Below, one piece after another: positions 30,213 through 39,194 of a stretch of 64,000 nt of DNA. Below the pieces are notes generated by a model, which saw only the letters and a list, made by a program, of their open reading frames with translations, did no database searches and was not told where the DNA came from. Each line of letters starts with the position of its first letter. The stretch's first letter is position 1. This DNA comes from Acidobacterium sp. (GTDB lineage: Bacteria > Acidobacteriota > Terriglobia > Terriglobales > Acidobacteriaceae), in NCBI GenBank assembly GCA_003166955.1, contig PMUI01000101.1, positions 1 through 64,000 on the forward strand. Reading direction: 5' to 3'. Made by a program: the position numbers and the translations under genes.

Positions 30213-31964
30213 TTGCAAAGGCTTGAAGCGGCAGCACCATTGAATCGACCCATCCCCATGAGCTTCATCCTCATGGCTGTCTTTGCTGTTCATCTGCCGC
30301 TCCTGCTCATGGGGTTGCCCCTCAAGTCGTACGACACGAATTTTCATATTTTTTTTGCGTCTCACTATCTGCACCATTGGTTTAATCCGTGGAACGCCAA
30401 GTGGTATGCGGGATTCTCACAAACCACGTATCCACCTCTGCCGCAGCAGTGGGTCGCGCTGGTATCCAGACTGATCGGACTGGATCTGGCCTATATGGCG
30501 GTGCAGTTCGCTGCAATTCTGCTTCTGGCCCTCGGTGTCTACCGGTTCGCTCTGCTGTGGGTCAACCAACGCGCTGCGTCGCTGGCCGCACTGGCCAGCG
30601 TCTTTCTCGGGTCCGAGAGCTTCCTCGTCTACTCCGCTGGTCAGTTGTCGACTACTGCGGCGGCGCCTCTCTACCTCAATGCTCTGCCGTACATGTTTGA
30701 GTGGATCAGGGAAGGGAAGTGGCGTTCCTTCCTGAAAGGCGCCGCGCTGTTCACCGCTGCTGCCGCCGCCCATCACGCGACATTGCTCTTCGGGTCCATG
30801 TTCTTTGCTATACCCGTGCTGGCGCTGGTCCTTATCGATCGCCAGGGCGGCGAGCGAGTTTCGACCGGCGCTTTCGTCATGCGTACCGTAGTCATGACCG
30901 CGGTGGTCGGCGCGGCCGTGGCCCTCGTGCTTCTGCCCTTTTGGATCGCGCTCATCCACTATCCGGTCACGCAGACACCGATCCCTCACGCCAGCCGCGC
31001 CAACTACATCCTGAGTCCGCAGTGGGGCGTGAACTACTTCGTCGTTCCCTATGGATTTTTGGTTCTGGCGCTGCCCTTCATATTCGTGCGTGGCTCGGTG
31101 GTCGCTCGTCTCCGTCCTTTGTTGCTCGGTTTCTGGCTGGCTTTTCTCGTTGGTCTCGGCGGAACAACGCCTGTAGGCAGGGTGCTTCTCGGCCGTGCTT
31201 TTGACGTTTTGACCATGGAGCGCTTCAGCTATTGGGCTACATTGCTCGCACTGCCGTTTGTTGGACTGCTTGCCGCGGAGCTTATCGATCGCTATCGGCT
31301 GCGCGCGGTTGCCGGACTCACCCTTGCGGCGACCGCAACCTGCGCACTCGCTGTCGCCTGGTCCACCTATCGCCCGGCCGACGCACAAGACTTCAAGGTC
31401 GATGCGGTCGCGAACTGGCTCAATCGCGATGGTCACGATAACTACCGCTATGTAACCCTCGGCTTCGGAAACAAAATATCCCGATTAGCCGTTCTCACCG
31501 ACGCCAGCAGCGTCGACGGCGAGTGGAACTCCGGCCGTATGCTGCCCGAGCTCACCGCCCACGCTGGTGGGGCGCTCACCAGCTCGAAGTACTTTGGCAA
31601 AGAGGGGCTCGATGCGCTCCACGCTATCCTCGATCACGCCGATCGCTACAGCCTGAAGTGGGTCTTCGTTCGCGATCCTTATTACGAACCGCTGCTCTCG
31701 TTCGGAGGCTGGCGTCGCGTGGATAATCTCGAAGATCGCACCGTTACTGTCTGGAGCAAGGATGGTGTTCCGCCGGCGACGACCGTAAATGCGCCCCAGA
31801 TGCCGCCCGCGTGGCAGGGGCTGATGTGGGGTACGCTGCCGCTAGGCAGCAGCATCCTCGCCATTTTGGTGGTTCTGCTGCCCGATAGCCGGCGCCGCGC
31901 ACCGGTTGGCGTCGAGTCCGACATCGCGCAGGAAGATTACGTCTCAGGAAGGCTGGTATCGTGA
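30213..31964 (+). CDS. multi-spanning membrane protein, PTPS-related/GT-C-like
   Basis: A 583-aa inner-membrane protein with about 11-12 hydrophobic segments. Near the N-terminus an acidic loop reads SYDTNFHIFFASHYLHHWF and AGFSQTTYPPLPQQWVALV. This D..FH...A and YPPL pattern is like that of 6-pyruvoyl-tetrahydropterin-synthase-related membrane proteins and GT-C glycosyltransferases. A soluble domain of about 170 residues precedes the final helix. The start is TTG 30213 or ATG 30258. It is the first of four genes joined by 4-base overlaps. A role in lipid-linked glycan transfer or polymerisation is inferred. Confidence 0.7.
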   Translation: MQRLEAAAPLNRPIPMSFILMAVFAVHLPLLLMGLPLKSYDTNFHIFFASHYLHHWFNPWNAKWYAGFSQTTYPPLPQQWVALVSRLIGLDLAYMAVQFAAILLLALGVYRFALLWVNQRAASLAALASVFLGSESFLVYSAGQLSTTAAAPLYLNALPYMFEWIREGKWRSFLKGAALFTAAAAAHHATLLFGSMFFAIPVLALVLIDRQGGERVSTGAFVMRTVVMTAVVGAAVALVLLPFWIALIHYPVTQTPIPHASRANYILSPQWGVNYFVVPYGFLVLALPFIFVRGSVVARLRPLLLGFWLAFLVGLGGTTPVGRVLLGRAFDVLTMERFSYWATLLALPFVGLLAAELIDRYRLRAVAGLTLAATATCALAVAWSTYRPADAQDFKVDAVANWLNRDGHDNYRYVTLGFGNKISRLAVLTDASSVDGEWNSGRMLPELTAHAGGALTSSKYFGKEGLDALHAILDHADRYSLKWVFVRDPYYEPLLSFGGWRRVDNLEDRTVTVWSKDGVPPATTVNAPQMPPAWQGLMWGTLPLGSSILAILVVLLPDSRRRAPVGVESDIAQEDYVSGRLVS

Positions 31965-33094
31965 TGGGCGGGCGGTTTCTTGCCTTGTTTCTCGTGGCAG
32001 CGACGATTGCCCTGGTTGTCGTCGGCACGCTCTGGCCCGTCCCCGCGGCGGCCGCCTATGCGGGCATGAGTCCCTCCGGCATCATGCATTCGCCCTCCAC
32101 GCCGGAAAGCGCAGTGGACAATCTGGCGATTGCCATTGGCCATCAGGACTGGCCGAAAGCGTACTCCGAACTAAGTAACAAAGCCGAATTCACCGAACAG
32201 GATTTCCTCCACGACTTAACCGGCAGCTATCCCAGTCTTCGCACCTACGCCATCCTGGATACCTACCAGGTCCAGCCGCTGCATGTTTCCGACAGCGACG
32301 CGCAGGTGCGGCTCCGAATGCGCTGGTCCACGGTCGTCGGCACCTTCCTCGACACGCGCAACCTTCAGGTGGTCAGAAACGGGGATCAGTGGGCTCCTGT
32401 CTGGCCCATCGTCAAAGAGACGCGAGTGCCGCCGCAGGTTATTGCCGTGAACTACCTGCGCTGGGATGTAATCTACCGCGGCCCGGCGGATGACTGGGGC
32501 GCCCAGGACGTCGAGGCTCCTCACGTCCGCATCGTGGACATGCATCCGGTGGAGCGCGCCGCCGGCGTCGTCGTGCTCGGCGAACTACTGAATGAAGACG
32601 TCGTGCCGGCTTACGTCTCAGTGAAGGCGACGCTGCTGGCCAAAAACGGCTCGGCCATCGCTACCGAAGACAGCTTCGACAAAATCTCCCACCTGCTTCT
32701 GCCCAAGCAGGTCACACCGTTCCTGATCACGTTCCCTAACGTCTCGCTCTCCGAGGTCGACAGCATCCATATGGACCCGATGTCGAATCTCGTCGCGGCT
32801 TCGGCCGATCCCGTCGTCGAAATCCAAAACCAGAAACTGAGCCCCGCGCCGGATGCGATCTTCGGCGGAGATTTGGTGAACCAGAGCGGCCAGATTGTCA
32901 ACATCGCTCACGTGCTCGGCACCTTCTACGATCAGAGCGGCCAGTTGGTTTGGGTTGCGGATCAGTACATTGATCGCGCGCTCCTGCCGCAAACCCCGGT
33001 GTCGTTCTCGATGCCGGTTCCCGAGGATCTGGCCCGCAAAGTCAGCACCGAGCGCGCTGTGGTCGCGACGTACAGTTCTGGCGGCTTCCAATGA
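31961..33094 (+). CDS. membrane-anchored or exported protein, unknown family
   Basis: A 377-aa protein. An N-terminal hydrophobic segment (FLALFLVAATIALVVVGTLW) is an uncleaved anchor or signal. The next part (TPESAVDNLAIAIGHQDWPKAY) resembles a DUF4878/NTF2-like start, and the rest is beta-rich. The later region (PVERAAGVVVLGELLNEDVVP) looks like an FxLYD/CARDB-type module. GTG 31961 lies within the preceding stop (GTGA), with CAGGAAGG upstream, and its own stop overlaps the next ATG. It therefore belongs to a translationally coupled quartet. I do not recognise its function. Confidence 0.75.
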   Translation: MMGGRFLALFLVAATIALVVVGTLWPVPAAAAYAGMSPSGIMHSPSTPESAVDNLAIAIGHQDWPKAYSELSNKAEFTEQDFLHDLTGSYPSLRTYAILDTYQVQPLHVSDSDAQVRLRMRWSTVVGTFLDTRNLQVVRNGDQWAPVWPIVKETRVPPQVIAVNYLRWDVIYRGPADDWGAQDVEAPHVRIVDMHPVERAAGVVVLGELLNEDVVPAYVSVKATLLAKNGSAIATEDSFDKISHLLLPKQVTPFLITFPNVSLSEVDSIHMDPMSNLVAASADPVVEIQNQKLSPAPDAIFGGDLVNQSGQIVNIAHVLGTFYDQSGQLVWVADQYIDRALLPQTPVSFSMPVPEDLARKVSTERAVVATYSSGGFQ

Positions 33095-33966
33095 GTCGCG
33101 TACGTGTATCCTGGCTGGCTGTTATCGTCTCCGCTGCGGTCCTGCCGGCTCTGGCGCAAAGCGGAGCTCTGGATCTGCCAAAGAACATCGAGGCTGGCAG
33201 CGCCTTCTCGATCCCAACCACCGGCGCCGGTAAAGCGACTCTCTACGTCGCCGGACCTGCCCAGGCGTTAAAGCGTGAGGTGCAACTGGGTCAGCCCATC
33301 GCCTTTGCGGCGGGCGACCTCAGTAATGCCGGACATTATCTCGCTGTTCTACGCAGTGACTCGTCGACGGAGACCGGAGAGTTTGACGTTGCCCCCGCCA
33401 GTACGCCCGCAGCACTCAGCTTTCTGGCCAAGCCCTCGCGGCTTCCCGCAGGCTTGCAAAACGGCATCACCGGCGCGGTGTATGTCTTCGACTCCTTTCA
33501 GAACCTGATCACGAAACCGACGCAGGTCAACTTCCAGCTATCCGTCGCCGCCGCTCCGACGCAAGCTCGCACCGTCACGACCAGTCAGGGCGCAGCGTGG
33601 ACGGAGATGAACTCGGCCACCAAAGAGGGAAATGCGAAGTTCGTTGCGCAGGCCGGCAATGTTTCCGCTGCTCGCGTGATCCAGCAGGTTCCCGGAGATC
33701 CCTGTGGATTGAAGATGAGTGCCCGCCAGGTCGGCGATAAGCTTCAGCTCGAAACCGATCCGCTGCGCGACTGCAGCGGCAATGCCGTGACCGACGGGAC
33801 CATCGTCACGTTTACCGAGAGTTGGAATGGCAGTCAGACTACCGTCGACGTTCCTCTCAAGCACAGCGTCGCCCAGGCTGAAGTCCCCGCCCGCAGTGGC
33901 GCGCGCATCTCCGTGGCGACCGGCGTCGTGATGGGGAACGAAATCCGCTGGGAGGGCCAGCCGTGA
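33091..33966 (+). CDS. exported protein with Ig-like domains
   Basis: A 291-aa protein with a signal peptide (VSWLAVIVSAAVLPALAQ). The rest is strand-rich and holds at least one Big-1/invasin-like section (GLQNGITGAVYVFDSFQNLI, TQVNFQLSVA). Two cysteines (GDPCGLKM and RDCSGN) could form a disulfide, consistent with a periplasmic or surface location. The ATG overlaps the previous stop (ATGA) and its stop overlaps the next GTG. No known enzymatic motif is present. Confidence 0.75.
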   Translation: MSRVRVSWLAVIVSAAVLPALAQSGALDLPKNIEAGSAFSIPTTGAGKATLYVAGPAQALKREVQLGQPIAFAAGDLSNAGHYLAVLRSDSSTETGEFDVAPASTPAALSFLAKPSRLPAGLQNGITGAVYVFDSFQNLITKPTQVNFQLSVAAAPTQARTVTTSQGAAWTEMNSATKEGNAKFVAQAGNVSAARVIQQVPGDPCGLKMSARQVGDKLQLETDPLRDCSGNAVTDGTIVTFTESWNGSQTTVDVPLKHSVAQAEVPARSGARISVATGVVMGNEIRWEGQP

Positions 33967-34460
33967 CGCGACCCCTCGCGATTCTCTGCGCCGCGCTTGC
34001 CGTATCTGCCGCATTCGCCGCGGACCAGGGCTCCGTCCAGGTGGAACCCACCGTGCTGCGGGGTCCCCGGCCGCTAGCCAGGCAGACAGAATCGGCTGTG
34101 GTGCGCGATTATCTTGAGGCCTGGCAAACACTGAGCGCGGCCATGGATCAGAACCGCGCGGACCTGTTGAATCAGAACTTTGTGGGCACTGCGAAGGAGA
34201 AATTCGCGGTTACCATCGCCGAACAGGCAAAGCTGGGTCTGCGCACCCATTACCAGGAACGCTCCCACGACATCAAAATTATTTTTTACTCTCCCGAGGG
34301 GCTATCCATTCAGCTGGTTGACTACATCCAATACGACGTACAGCTTCTCGATCGTGAGAAGGTCCTGGCGACACAGCCAGTACAGGCACGCTATATAGCG
34401 GTTCTCACGCCCACAGAAGTGCGTTGGAAGGTACGCGTGCTTCAGGCTGAATCGCAGTGA
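33963..34460 (+). CDS. small exported protein, unknown family
   Basis: A 165-aa protein from GTG 33963 with a signal peptide (RPLAILCAALAVSAAFA). The mature part has a helix-rich section (AVVRDYLEAWQTLSAAMDQN) followed by strands (LSIQLVDYIQYDVQLLD, VRWKVRVLQ), which suggests an NTF2-like or SnoaL-like cone. Last of the four coupled genes from 30213; a 102-base gap separates it from the GT2 gene. Confidence 0.72.
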   Translation: MTRPLAILCAALAVSAAFAADQGSVQVEPTVLRGPRPLARQTESAVVRDYLEAWQTLSAAMDQNRADLLNQNFVGTAKEKFAVTIAEQAKLGLRTHYQERSHDIKIIFYSPEGLSIQLVDYIQYDVQLLDREKVLATQPVQARYIAVLTPTEVRWKVRVLQAESQ

Positions 34461-34562
34461 ACCCTTAGCCTGCTCCGCAAGACCGCACGACCCATTTGCA
34501 CGCGAATTTCAGATCCGGCGCGCACGGCAGCGCTGGTCATGTATCGAACTTCAGGAGGATAG

Positions 34563-35549
34563 ATGATTTCGGTCGTGGTGCCGATCTATAACGAGGAAGC
34601 GAATATTCCGCTCTTCCATGAAGCCGTCGCCGATGCGTTGATGGATATTGGCGAGCCGTGGGAGGTCGTCTACGTCAATGACGGCTCCAAAGACTCGTCG
34701 CTGGATCTGCTGCGTGGTTTGCAGGAAGACGATACGCACGTCATAGTCGTCGATCTGACTCGCAACTGGGGTCACATGGGCGCCATCTCGGCTGGCCTGG
34801 AAACCGCCCGCGGCGATGCCGTGGTGCTGATGGATGGCGATTTTCAGGATCCCCCCGAAGTGATTCCGGAGTTGGTCGAAACCTGGCGCGGCGGTGCCCA
34901 GGTCGTTGTCGCCGTGCGCAGAAGCCGCCAGGAGCGCCGTAAAGTTCTCGCAAAACTGTTTCCGCTGTTCTATCGGTTGCTCAGCGCGCTCTCCGACTTT
35001 CCCATCCCCATCAACGCCGGCATCTTTGGCCTGATGGATCGTCAGACGGTCGACTCCATCAACGCCATGCGCGAGAACAATCGTTATCTGCCCGGCCTGC
35101 GCGCGTGGGTGGGTTACAGCAACGCGATTGTCTATTATGATCGCCAGGACCGCCTCGCGGGCGACGGCAAGCTGTCCTTCACCAGCCGCATCAAGTACGC
35201 GATGGATGCGATCACGAGCTTCAGTTACAAGCCCCTGCGGCTTTGCTTCGTGCTCTCGGGTGTTGCCTGCTGCATGGCCGCGCTTATGGCGTTTGCCAGC
35301 ATGCTGTCGAGCAGTCCATGGAATGCAGTCGGCTGCGGCGTGGCGTCTGCGGTGTTCCTGGTGGGCGGCGCTCTGCTGCTCTGCCTCGGCGTGCTTGGCG
35401 AATACCTGGGGCGCGTTTACGACGAAGTTCGCCAGCGGCCGCTGTCCATCATCAACAAGGTCCATTACGCGTCGCAGGCAGCTTCCGCTCTGGATCGCCC
35501 AGCTGAGGAAGAGGAAGAGCAGCCCGCGAAGATCCTCCGCATTGCGTAA
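34563..35549 (+). CDS. GT2-family glycosyltransferase, DPM1/GtrB-like
   Basis: A 328-aa enzyme. The GT-A domain (residues 1-230) begins MISVVVPIYNEEANIPLF, binds metal-nucleotide at VLMDGDFQDPPEVI (DGDFQDPP) and has FGLMDRQTVDSINAM. Two C-terminal membrane helices (LCFVLSGVACCMAALMAF and VFLVGGALLLCLGVL) anchor it. This architecture transfers a sugar from a nucleotide donor to polyprenyl phosphate. An AGGAGG ribosome site precedes ATG 34563. It supplies a lipid-linked sugar and fits the neighbouring glycan genes; it is not a processive synthase. Confidence 0.9.
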   Translation: MISVVVPIYNEEANIPLFHEAVADALMDIGEPWEVVYVNDGSKDSSLDLLRGLQEDDTHVIVVDLTRNWGHMGAISAGLETARGDAVVLMDGDFQDPPEVIPELVETWRGGAQVVVAVRRSRQERRKVLAKLFPLFYRLLSALSDFPIPINAGIFGLMDRQTVDSINAMRENNRYLPGLRAWVGYSNAIVYYDRQDRLAGDGKLSFTSRIKYAMDAITSFSYKPLRLCFVLSGVACCMAALMAFASMLSSSPWNAVGCGVASAVFLVGGALLLCLGVLGEYLGRVYDEVRQRPLSIINKVHYASQAASALDRPAEEEEEQPAKILRIA

Positions 35550-35552
35550 GAA

Positions 35553-36512
35553 CTACCGCGCTGGTTTCGAGCCCGCTCCGCACGTTGGAATCCCGGGCTC
35601 GACCGCCGTGCCCTCTTCATAATCATTCCAGGTTTCCACTAACAGATAGGGAATCGGATCGTCCGCCGAATAGTACTTGCGCCACAGATTCAGCGTGTCG
35701 GTGAAGGTCTGGCCGCACCGTCCCGAGATGTGCCGATTCTGGCTCCACGACGCCTTGCTGTCGTTGAATTGCGCCCATGTGCCGCCTACGGCAATCTTGT
35801 CCGGATACTTCGATTGCATCGTCTGGTAGAAGTCAGCGAGATAGTCGTCGCCCCAATTGCTGCCATCCGCCGCCCAGCCCTTCCTGCCGGGCTGGACCCA
35901 GGCATAAAACCCGTCAAACGCGCTCGCGTTGGCACCAGGCAGGTTTTCATAGATCAGATACGGTGCTGGATTCCACTTGCTCACTACCTCGCGAACCCGA
36001 TTCCAGTCCGTGTGCCCGCCCTTCGGGAAAATGAAGATGATCGGCCGGCGGTTGAGCGTCAGGTAAGCATCGCGGCTTGGCGCATCCGCCGCCAGATACG
36101 TGTCGCGAAAGGTCGTGAAATCCGCGATTGCCTCGTCCGTCGCACCGTCCTCCGCATCCGTCTCGTCGTACATCATCGCGATATGAAACTTCTCCTCCGC
36201 GGCGATCGGCTGCAGCAGCTCGTACGTCCGCGCATTGAACGGATCGCGGTCCCCGTACCAGTCCACGACAAAACCGGAGATGCCCATCTTCTTCGCCTGA
36301 TGGATCTGCTTGCGCAACTCCGCAGGATCATGCGAGGAGTAGCCGATGGAAATGTGCTGGGGGTGCCCGAACCATGGTTCGTAAACCGCCAGCATTACCG
36401 GCGACACGCCGGGAACGCCCACCTTCAGCCGTGCAGGCTTCGGTGGCGACGATTCAGAACATCCATGAGTAAGCAGAATCAGGCTAAGGAAGGCAGTCGT
36501 CGCGCGAAACAT
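35553..36512 (-). CDS. lipoprotein with GH99/WbsX-like glycoside hydrolase fold
   Basis: A 319-aa protein with a lipoprotein signal: LSLILLTHGCSES gives a lipobox with the cysteine at about residue 18. The mature part opens PVMLAVYEPWFGHPQHI and continues KKMGISGFVVDWYGDRD, PIIFIFPKGG, FDGFYAWVQPGRKG and LLVETWNDYEEGT. This is the layout of GH99-like and WbsX-like proteins, in which W.GD and ETWNDYEEG segments line the active site. It would cleave or trim a glycan, probably at the periplasmic face, like the hydrolases that accompany exopolysaccharide systems. Convergent with the GT2 gene (stops 3 bases apart). Confidence 0.78.
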   Translation of the reverse strand: MFRATTAFLSLILLTHGCSESSPPKPARLKVGVPGVSPVMLAVYEPWFGHPQHISIGYSSHDPAELRKQIHQAKKMGISGFVVDWYGDRDPFNARTYELLQPIAAEEKFHIAMMYDETDAEDGATDEAIADFTTFRDTYLAADAPSRDAYLTLNRRPIIFIFPKGGHTDWNRVREVVSKWNPAPYLIYENLPGANASAFDGFYAWVQPGRKGWAADGSNWGDDYLADFYQTMQSKYPDKIAVGGTWAQFNDSKASWSQNRHISGRCGQTFTDTLNLWRKYYSADDPIPYLLVETWNDYEEGTAVEPGIPTCGAGSKPAR

Positions 36513-36744
36513 TTCGGGAACTTAATTAGAACAAGACAGCAAACAAAAGGTTGCCTGTCGAGGGGCCTCCCGAAGCGTTGCTGGTTCCCGTCGCGAGAGC
36601 AGCCGCGACCATGGCAAACGCATCCAATCCTCAGTTTTCTGAGGGAACTCTGTCGCTGAACTTCTCCTTCGGCCTGCCGGATGGACCCTCAACGACTCAG
36701 CAGAACCGGACAGAGGCATCGCAATCGCCACGGAGCCCAAAGTT
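36513..36744. other. divergent intergenic region
   Basis: A 232-base interval between the lipoprotein and flippase genes. It contains a 70-codon open frame (36551-36763) with no recognisable composition, and no clear promoter. It presumably holds two divergent promoters. Confidence 0.4.
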
Positions 36745-38718
36745 GTGCAGAACGGCCCCATAAAACAGGCAAAGACGCTCCACGCCCGCATTCTGTCGGG
36801 AAGTTTCGTTTTGCTCCTGGGCACCGGCCTCGCAACCGGCACCAATTTCGTCTATAACGTCGCCGTTGCGCGCTTCCTCGGTCCCACCGGCTACGGCCAT
36901 GCGACCGCCGTCTACACTCTGCTCATCCTCATCTCCGCGGCAACGCTCTCTTTTCAGATCGTAGCCGCAAAAGTGGTCGCGCAGCAGAGCGCGCTGGAGG
37001 AGAAGCAGGCTGTCTATCGCGGTTTTCATCGCGCGGCGTGGGCCTGCGGCATTCTCGTTGCGCTGCTCCTGCTGCTTTTTCAGCGTCCCATCGCGAATTA
37101 CCTGAACCTGCCGGCGCCGATTCTTGTCGCTCTCCTGGCCATCGGAGCTGCCTTCTACGTTCCTCTCGGCAGCCGGCGCGGCTACATCCAGGGCGTCTGC
37201 GGCTTCCGCAGTCTCGCCACCAACATCGTGCTTGAAGGAATCGTCCGCCTCGGCGGCTCCTTGCTGCTGATCCGGCTCGGCCTCGGCGTGCGGGGCGTGG
37301 TGGCCGCCAATGCGGCGGCGGTGGTTGTTGCGTATTTCGCTGCCGTTCCGTCCCGGCGCGTCCCCCGCATATCGAATCCGCTGCTGTTACAAAATGCGCT
37401 GCGGGAAACCGTCCATGCCATGGTCTACTTTTCCGGCCAGGTTCTTATCAATAACTGCGACATTGTCCTGGTCAAACATTTCTTCATTCCCACCACTGCG
37501 GGACTCTATGCTGCTGTGGCCATGGTGGGCCGAGTCATCTTCACCTTCTCCTTCGCTGTCGTCAATTCCATGGTCCCCCTCGTCGCCGGCACACGTCAGG
37601 AGGAACGACGCGGATTCAAGGTCATCGGAACGGCGTCTCTGCTGGTGCTCGCGATTGGCGCCGTGCTCGCTCTCGGCCTCCGTCTTACTCCCGCTTCTCT
37701 GTGGGCCGGATTCTTTGGCAGCGGCTTCAGCGTAGAGGGTGAATATGGCCTCCCGTATTTGCTCTCGATCTATGCAGTCACCACCATCCTCTATTGCCTG
37801 AGCGTCATCATTATCACTTACGAAATGGCCTATAAGATTGCGAATACCGGCTGGGTGCAGCTGGCGTTCAGCGTTGTAATCGTCGCGGCCATCTGCCGCT
37901 TCCATTCCTCTTTGCGTGAAGTGATCTGGGTTCAGCTCATCCTGATGATCGTGCTGCTGGTGGTCGTAACAATCCCGTTCATCATCACCTCACTCGCCGA
38001 CGCTCGCGCAGGGGAGCGAACTCTCGGCGCCGCGCCCATCAAGATCCTGCGCCGCATTTCCGAAGACGAAGTCATCGCCGAATTTCTGAAGAGCGATTTT
38101 CATAGTGCCGCTTTTCACGAATACCGGGAAGCTCTGTGCGACCTGGTGACGGCGCCCAATCTCGAGGATCCGGTCGAGAACGCCACGCGGAAGGCCCTCC
38201 TGTTCATTCGTCACCTTGCCTTATGGAAGGAACTGCCAACGGAAACGGAATGGTATGAGGTGGAGCTTCGACCGTCGGAGCTGCACCGCATCCGGGTCTT
38301 TCCGCGAGCGCAGTGGCGGAAGGTCGCGCGAGGCAACTTCTCCCTCACCGCGGTGGCCGAGCGCATGCGCAGACATCACCAAACCATCGAACCGTCGTTT
38401 CGGGCCAAGATCGAAGCGATCGGCAATCGGGTCTCGGGCCACGACCCTGATCTGGGCGCGGTCGTCCTCATCGGCCTGAGCGAAAACGAGCCGCTGACCG
38501 TCCTCGATGGAAATCATCGGTTGATGGCGGCCATCCTGGCATCGCCTGACAAATTGGGCCGGCTGCGTTACCTGTGCGGCTTGTCGCCGAGGATGAGGGA
38601 GTGCTGCTGGTACAACACCAATCTTGTGACGCTTACCAGGTATGCGAAGAACGTGCTGACGCACGTCGTGCGTGATCCCGAAGCCGAACTGGCGCGGCTG
38701 TTACAAGGCGCCGGATGA
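36745..38718 (+). CDS. MOP-superfamily flippase fused to a ParB-like DGNHR domain
   Basis: A 657-aa protein. Residues 1-430 are an oligosaccharide flippase (Wzx/PST type) with about 12 membrane segments, starting FVLLLGTGLATGTNFVYN and VARFLGPTGYGHATAVYTLL. Residues 434-657 form a separate soluble domain. It contains WYEVELRPSELHRIRVFPR and, at Asp588-Arg592, LTVLDGNHRLMAAILA, the core of ParB/Srx-like and DGQHR-like folds. Usual flippases end near residue 430-500, so the tail is an accretion. Start is GTG 36745. It should move a lipid-linked glycan across the inner membrane; the tail may sense or bind a nucleotide. Confidence 0.85.
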   Translation: MQNGPIKQAKTLHARILSGSFVLLLGTGLATGTNFVYNVAVARFLGPTGYGHATAVYTLLILISAATLSFQIVAAKVVAQQSALEEKQAVYRGFHRAAWACGILVALLLLLFQRPIANYLNLPAPILVALLAIGAAFYVPLGSRRGYIQGVCGFRSLATNIVLEGIVRLGGSLLLIRLGLGVRGVVAANAAAVVVAYFAAVPSRRVPRISNPLLLQNALRETVHAMVYFSGQVLINNCDIVLVKHFFIPTTAGLYAAVAMVGRVIFTFSFAVVNSMVPLVAGTRQEERRGFKVIGTASLLVLAIGAVLALGLRLTPASLWAGFFGSGFSVEGEYGLPYLLSIYAVTTILYCLSVIIITYEMAYKIANTGWVQLAFSVVIVAAICRFHSSLREVIWVQLILMIVLLVVVTIPFIITSLADARAGERTLGAAPIKILRRISEDEVIAEFLKSDFHSAAFHEYREALCDLVTAPNLEDPVENATRKALLFIRHLALWKELPTETEWYEVELRPSELHRIRVFPRAQWRKVARGNFSLTAVAERMRRHHQTIEPSFRAKIEAIGNRVSGHDPDLGAVVLIGLSENEPLTVLDGNHRLMAAILASPDKLGRLRYLCGLSPRMRECCWYNTNLVTLTRYAKNVLTHVVRDPEAELARLLQGAG

Positions 38719-38743
38719 AAGAAAGAGAAGGGAACTGGCAAAT

Positions 38744-39142
38744 ATGAACACAGGCATGCGTGCAGTTGCAGTCAAGCGAGTTCCGGGGGTGCTGAGCGTT
38801 CCGCACAAGGTTGCGTTTCTCCACGAGATTGAGAGCGTCATTAACGCAAACCGGCCGCGCCTGGTTCTCGACTGCTCCAATCTGGGGGAATGCAGCACCT
38901 CCACGATCCACCTGCTGCTGCATTGTCTCGAAGAAGCTATGAAGCGTAACGGAGATGTGAAGCTGGCCGCTGTGCCGGCCGCCGCTGCCATTGTCCTGGT
39001 GAGCACAGGTGTGGCACGCCTCTTCGAGACATTCGACACGACCGCGGAAGCGGTGAACAGTTTCCATCAACTTCCTGTCGCCGCAGGCAGGCAGGCGGTC
39101 GCGTCCGAAGTTGCGGACCGCGCATCGGAAGAGGCAGCTTAA
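38744..39142 (+). CDS. STAS-domain protein
   Basis: A 132-aa protein with the anti-sigma-antagonist fold: AVKRVPGVLSVPHKVAFLHE, LVLDCSNLGECSTSTIHLLL, NGDVKLAAVPAAAAIVLVST and VARLFETFDTTAEAV. The phosphorylatable serine position is in ECSTS. ATG 38744 has AAGGGA upstream; the longer frame to 38672 overlaps the flippase and is rejected. It follows the flippase by 25 bases. A regulatory switch for exopolysaccharide production, as with other STAS proteins, is an inference. Confidence 0.82.
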   Translation: MNTGMRAVAVKRVPGVLSVPHKVAFLHEIESVINANRPRLVLDCSNLGECSTSTIHLLLHCLEEAMKRNGDVKLAAVPAAAAIVLVSTGVARLFETFDTTAEAVNSFHQLPVAAGRQAVASEVADRASEEAA

Positions 39143-39194
39143 TCGTCGCGGCCGTGCCTGCAAAGATCACGCCCCGGCTGGTTTGGAGAAAAAC

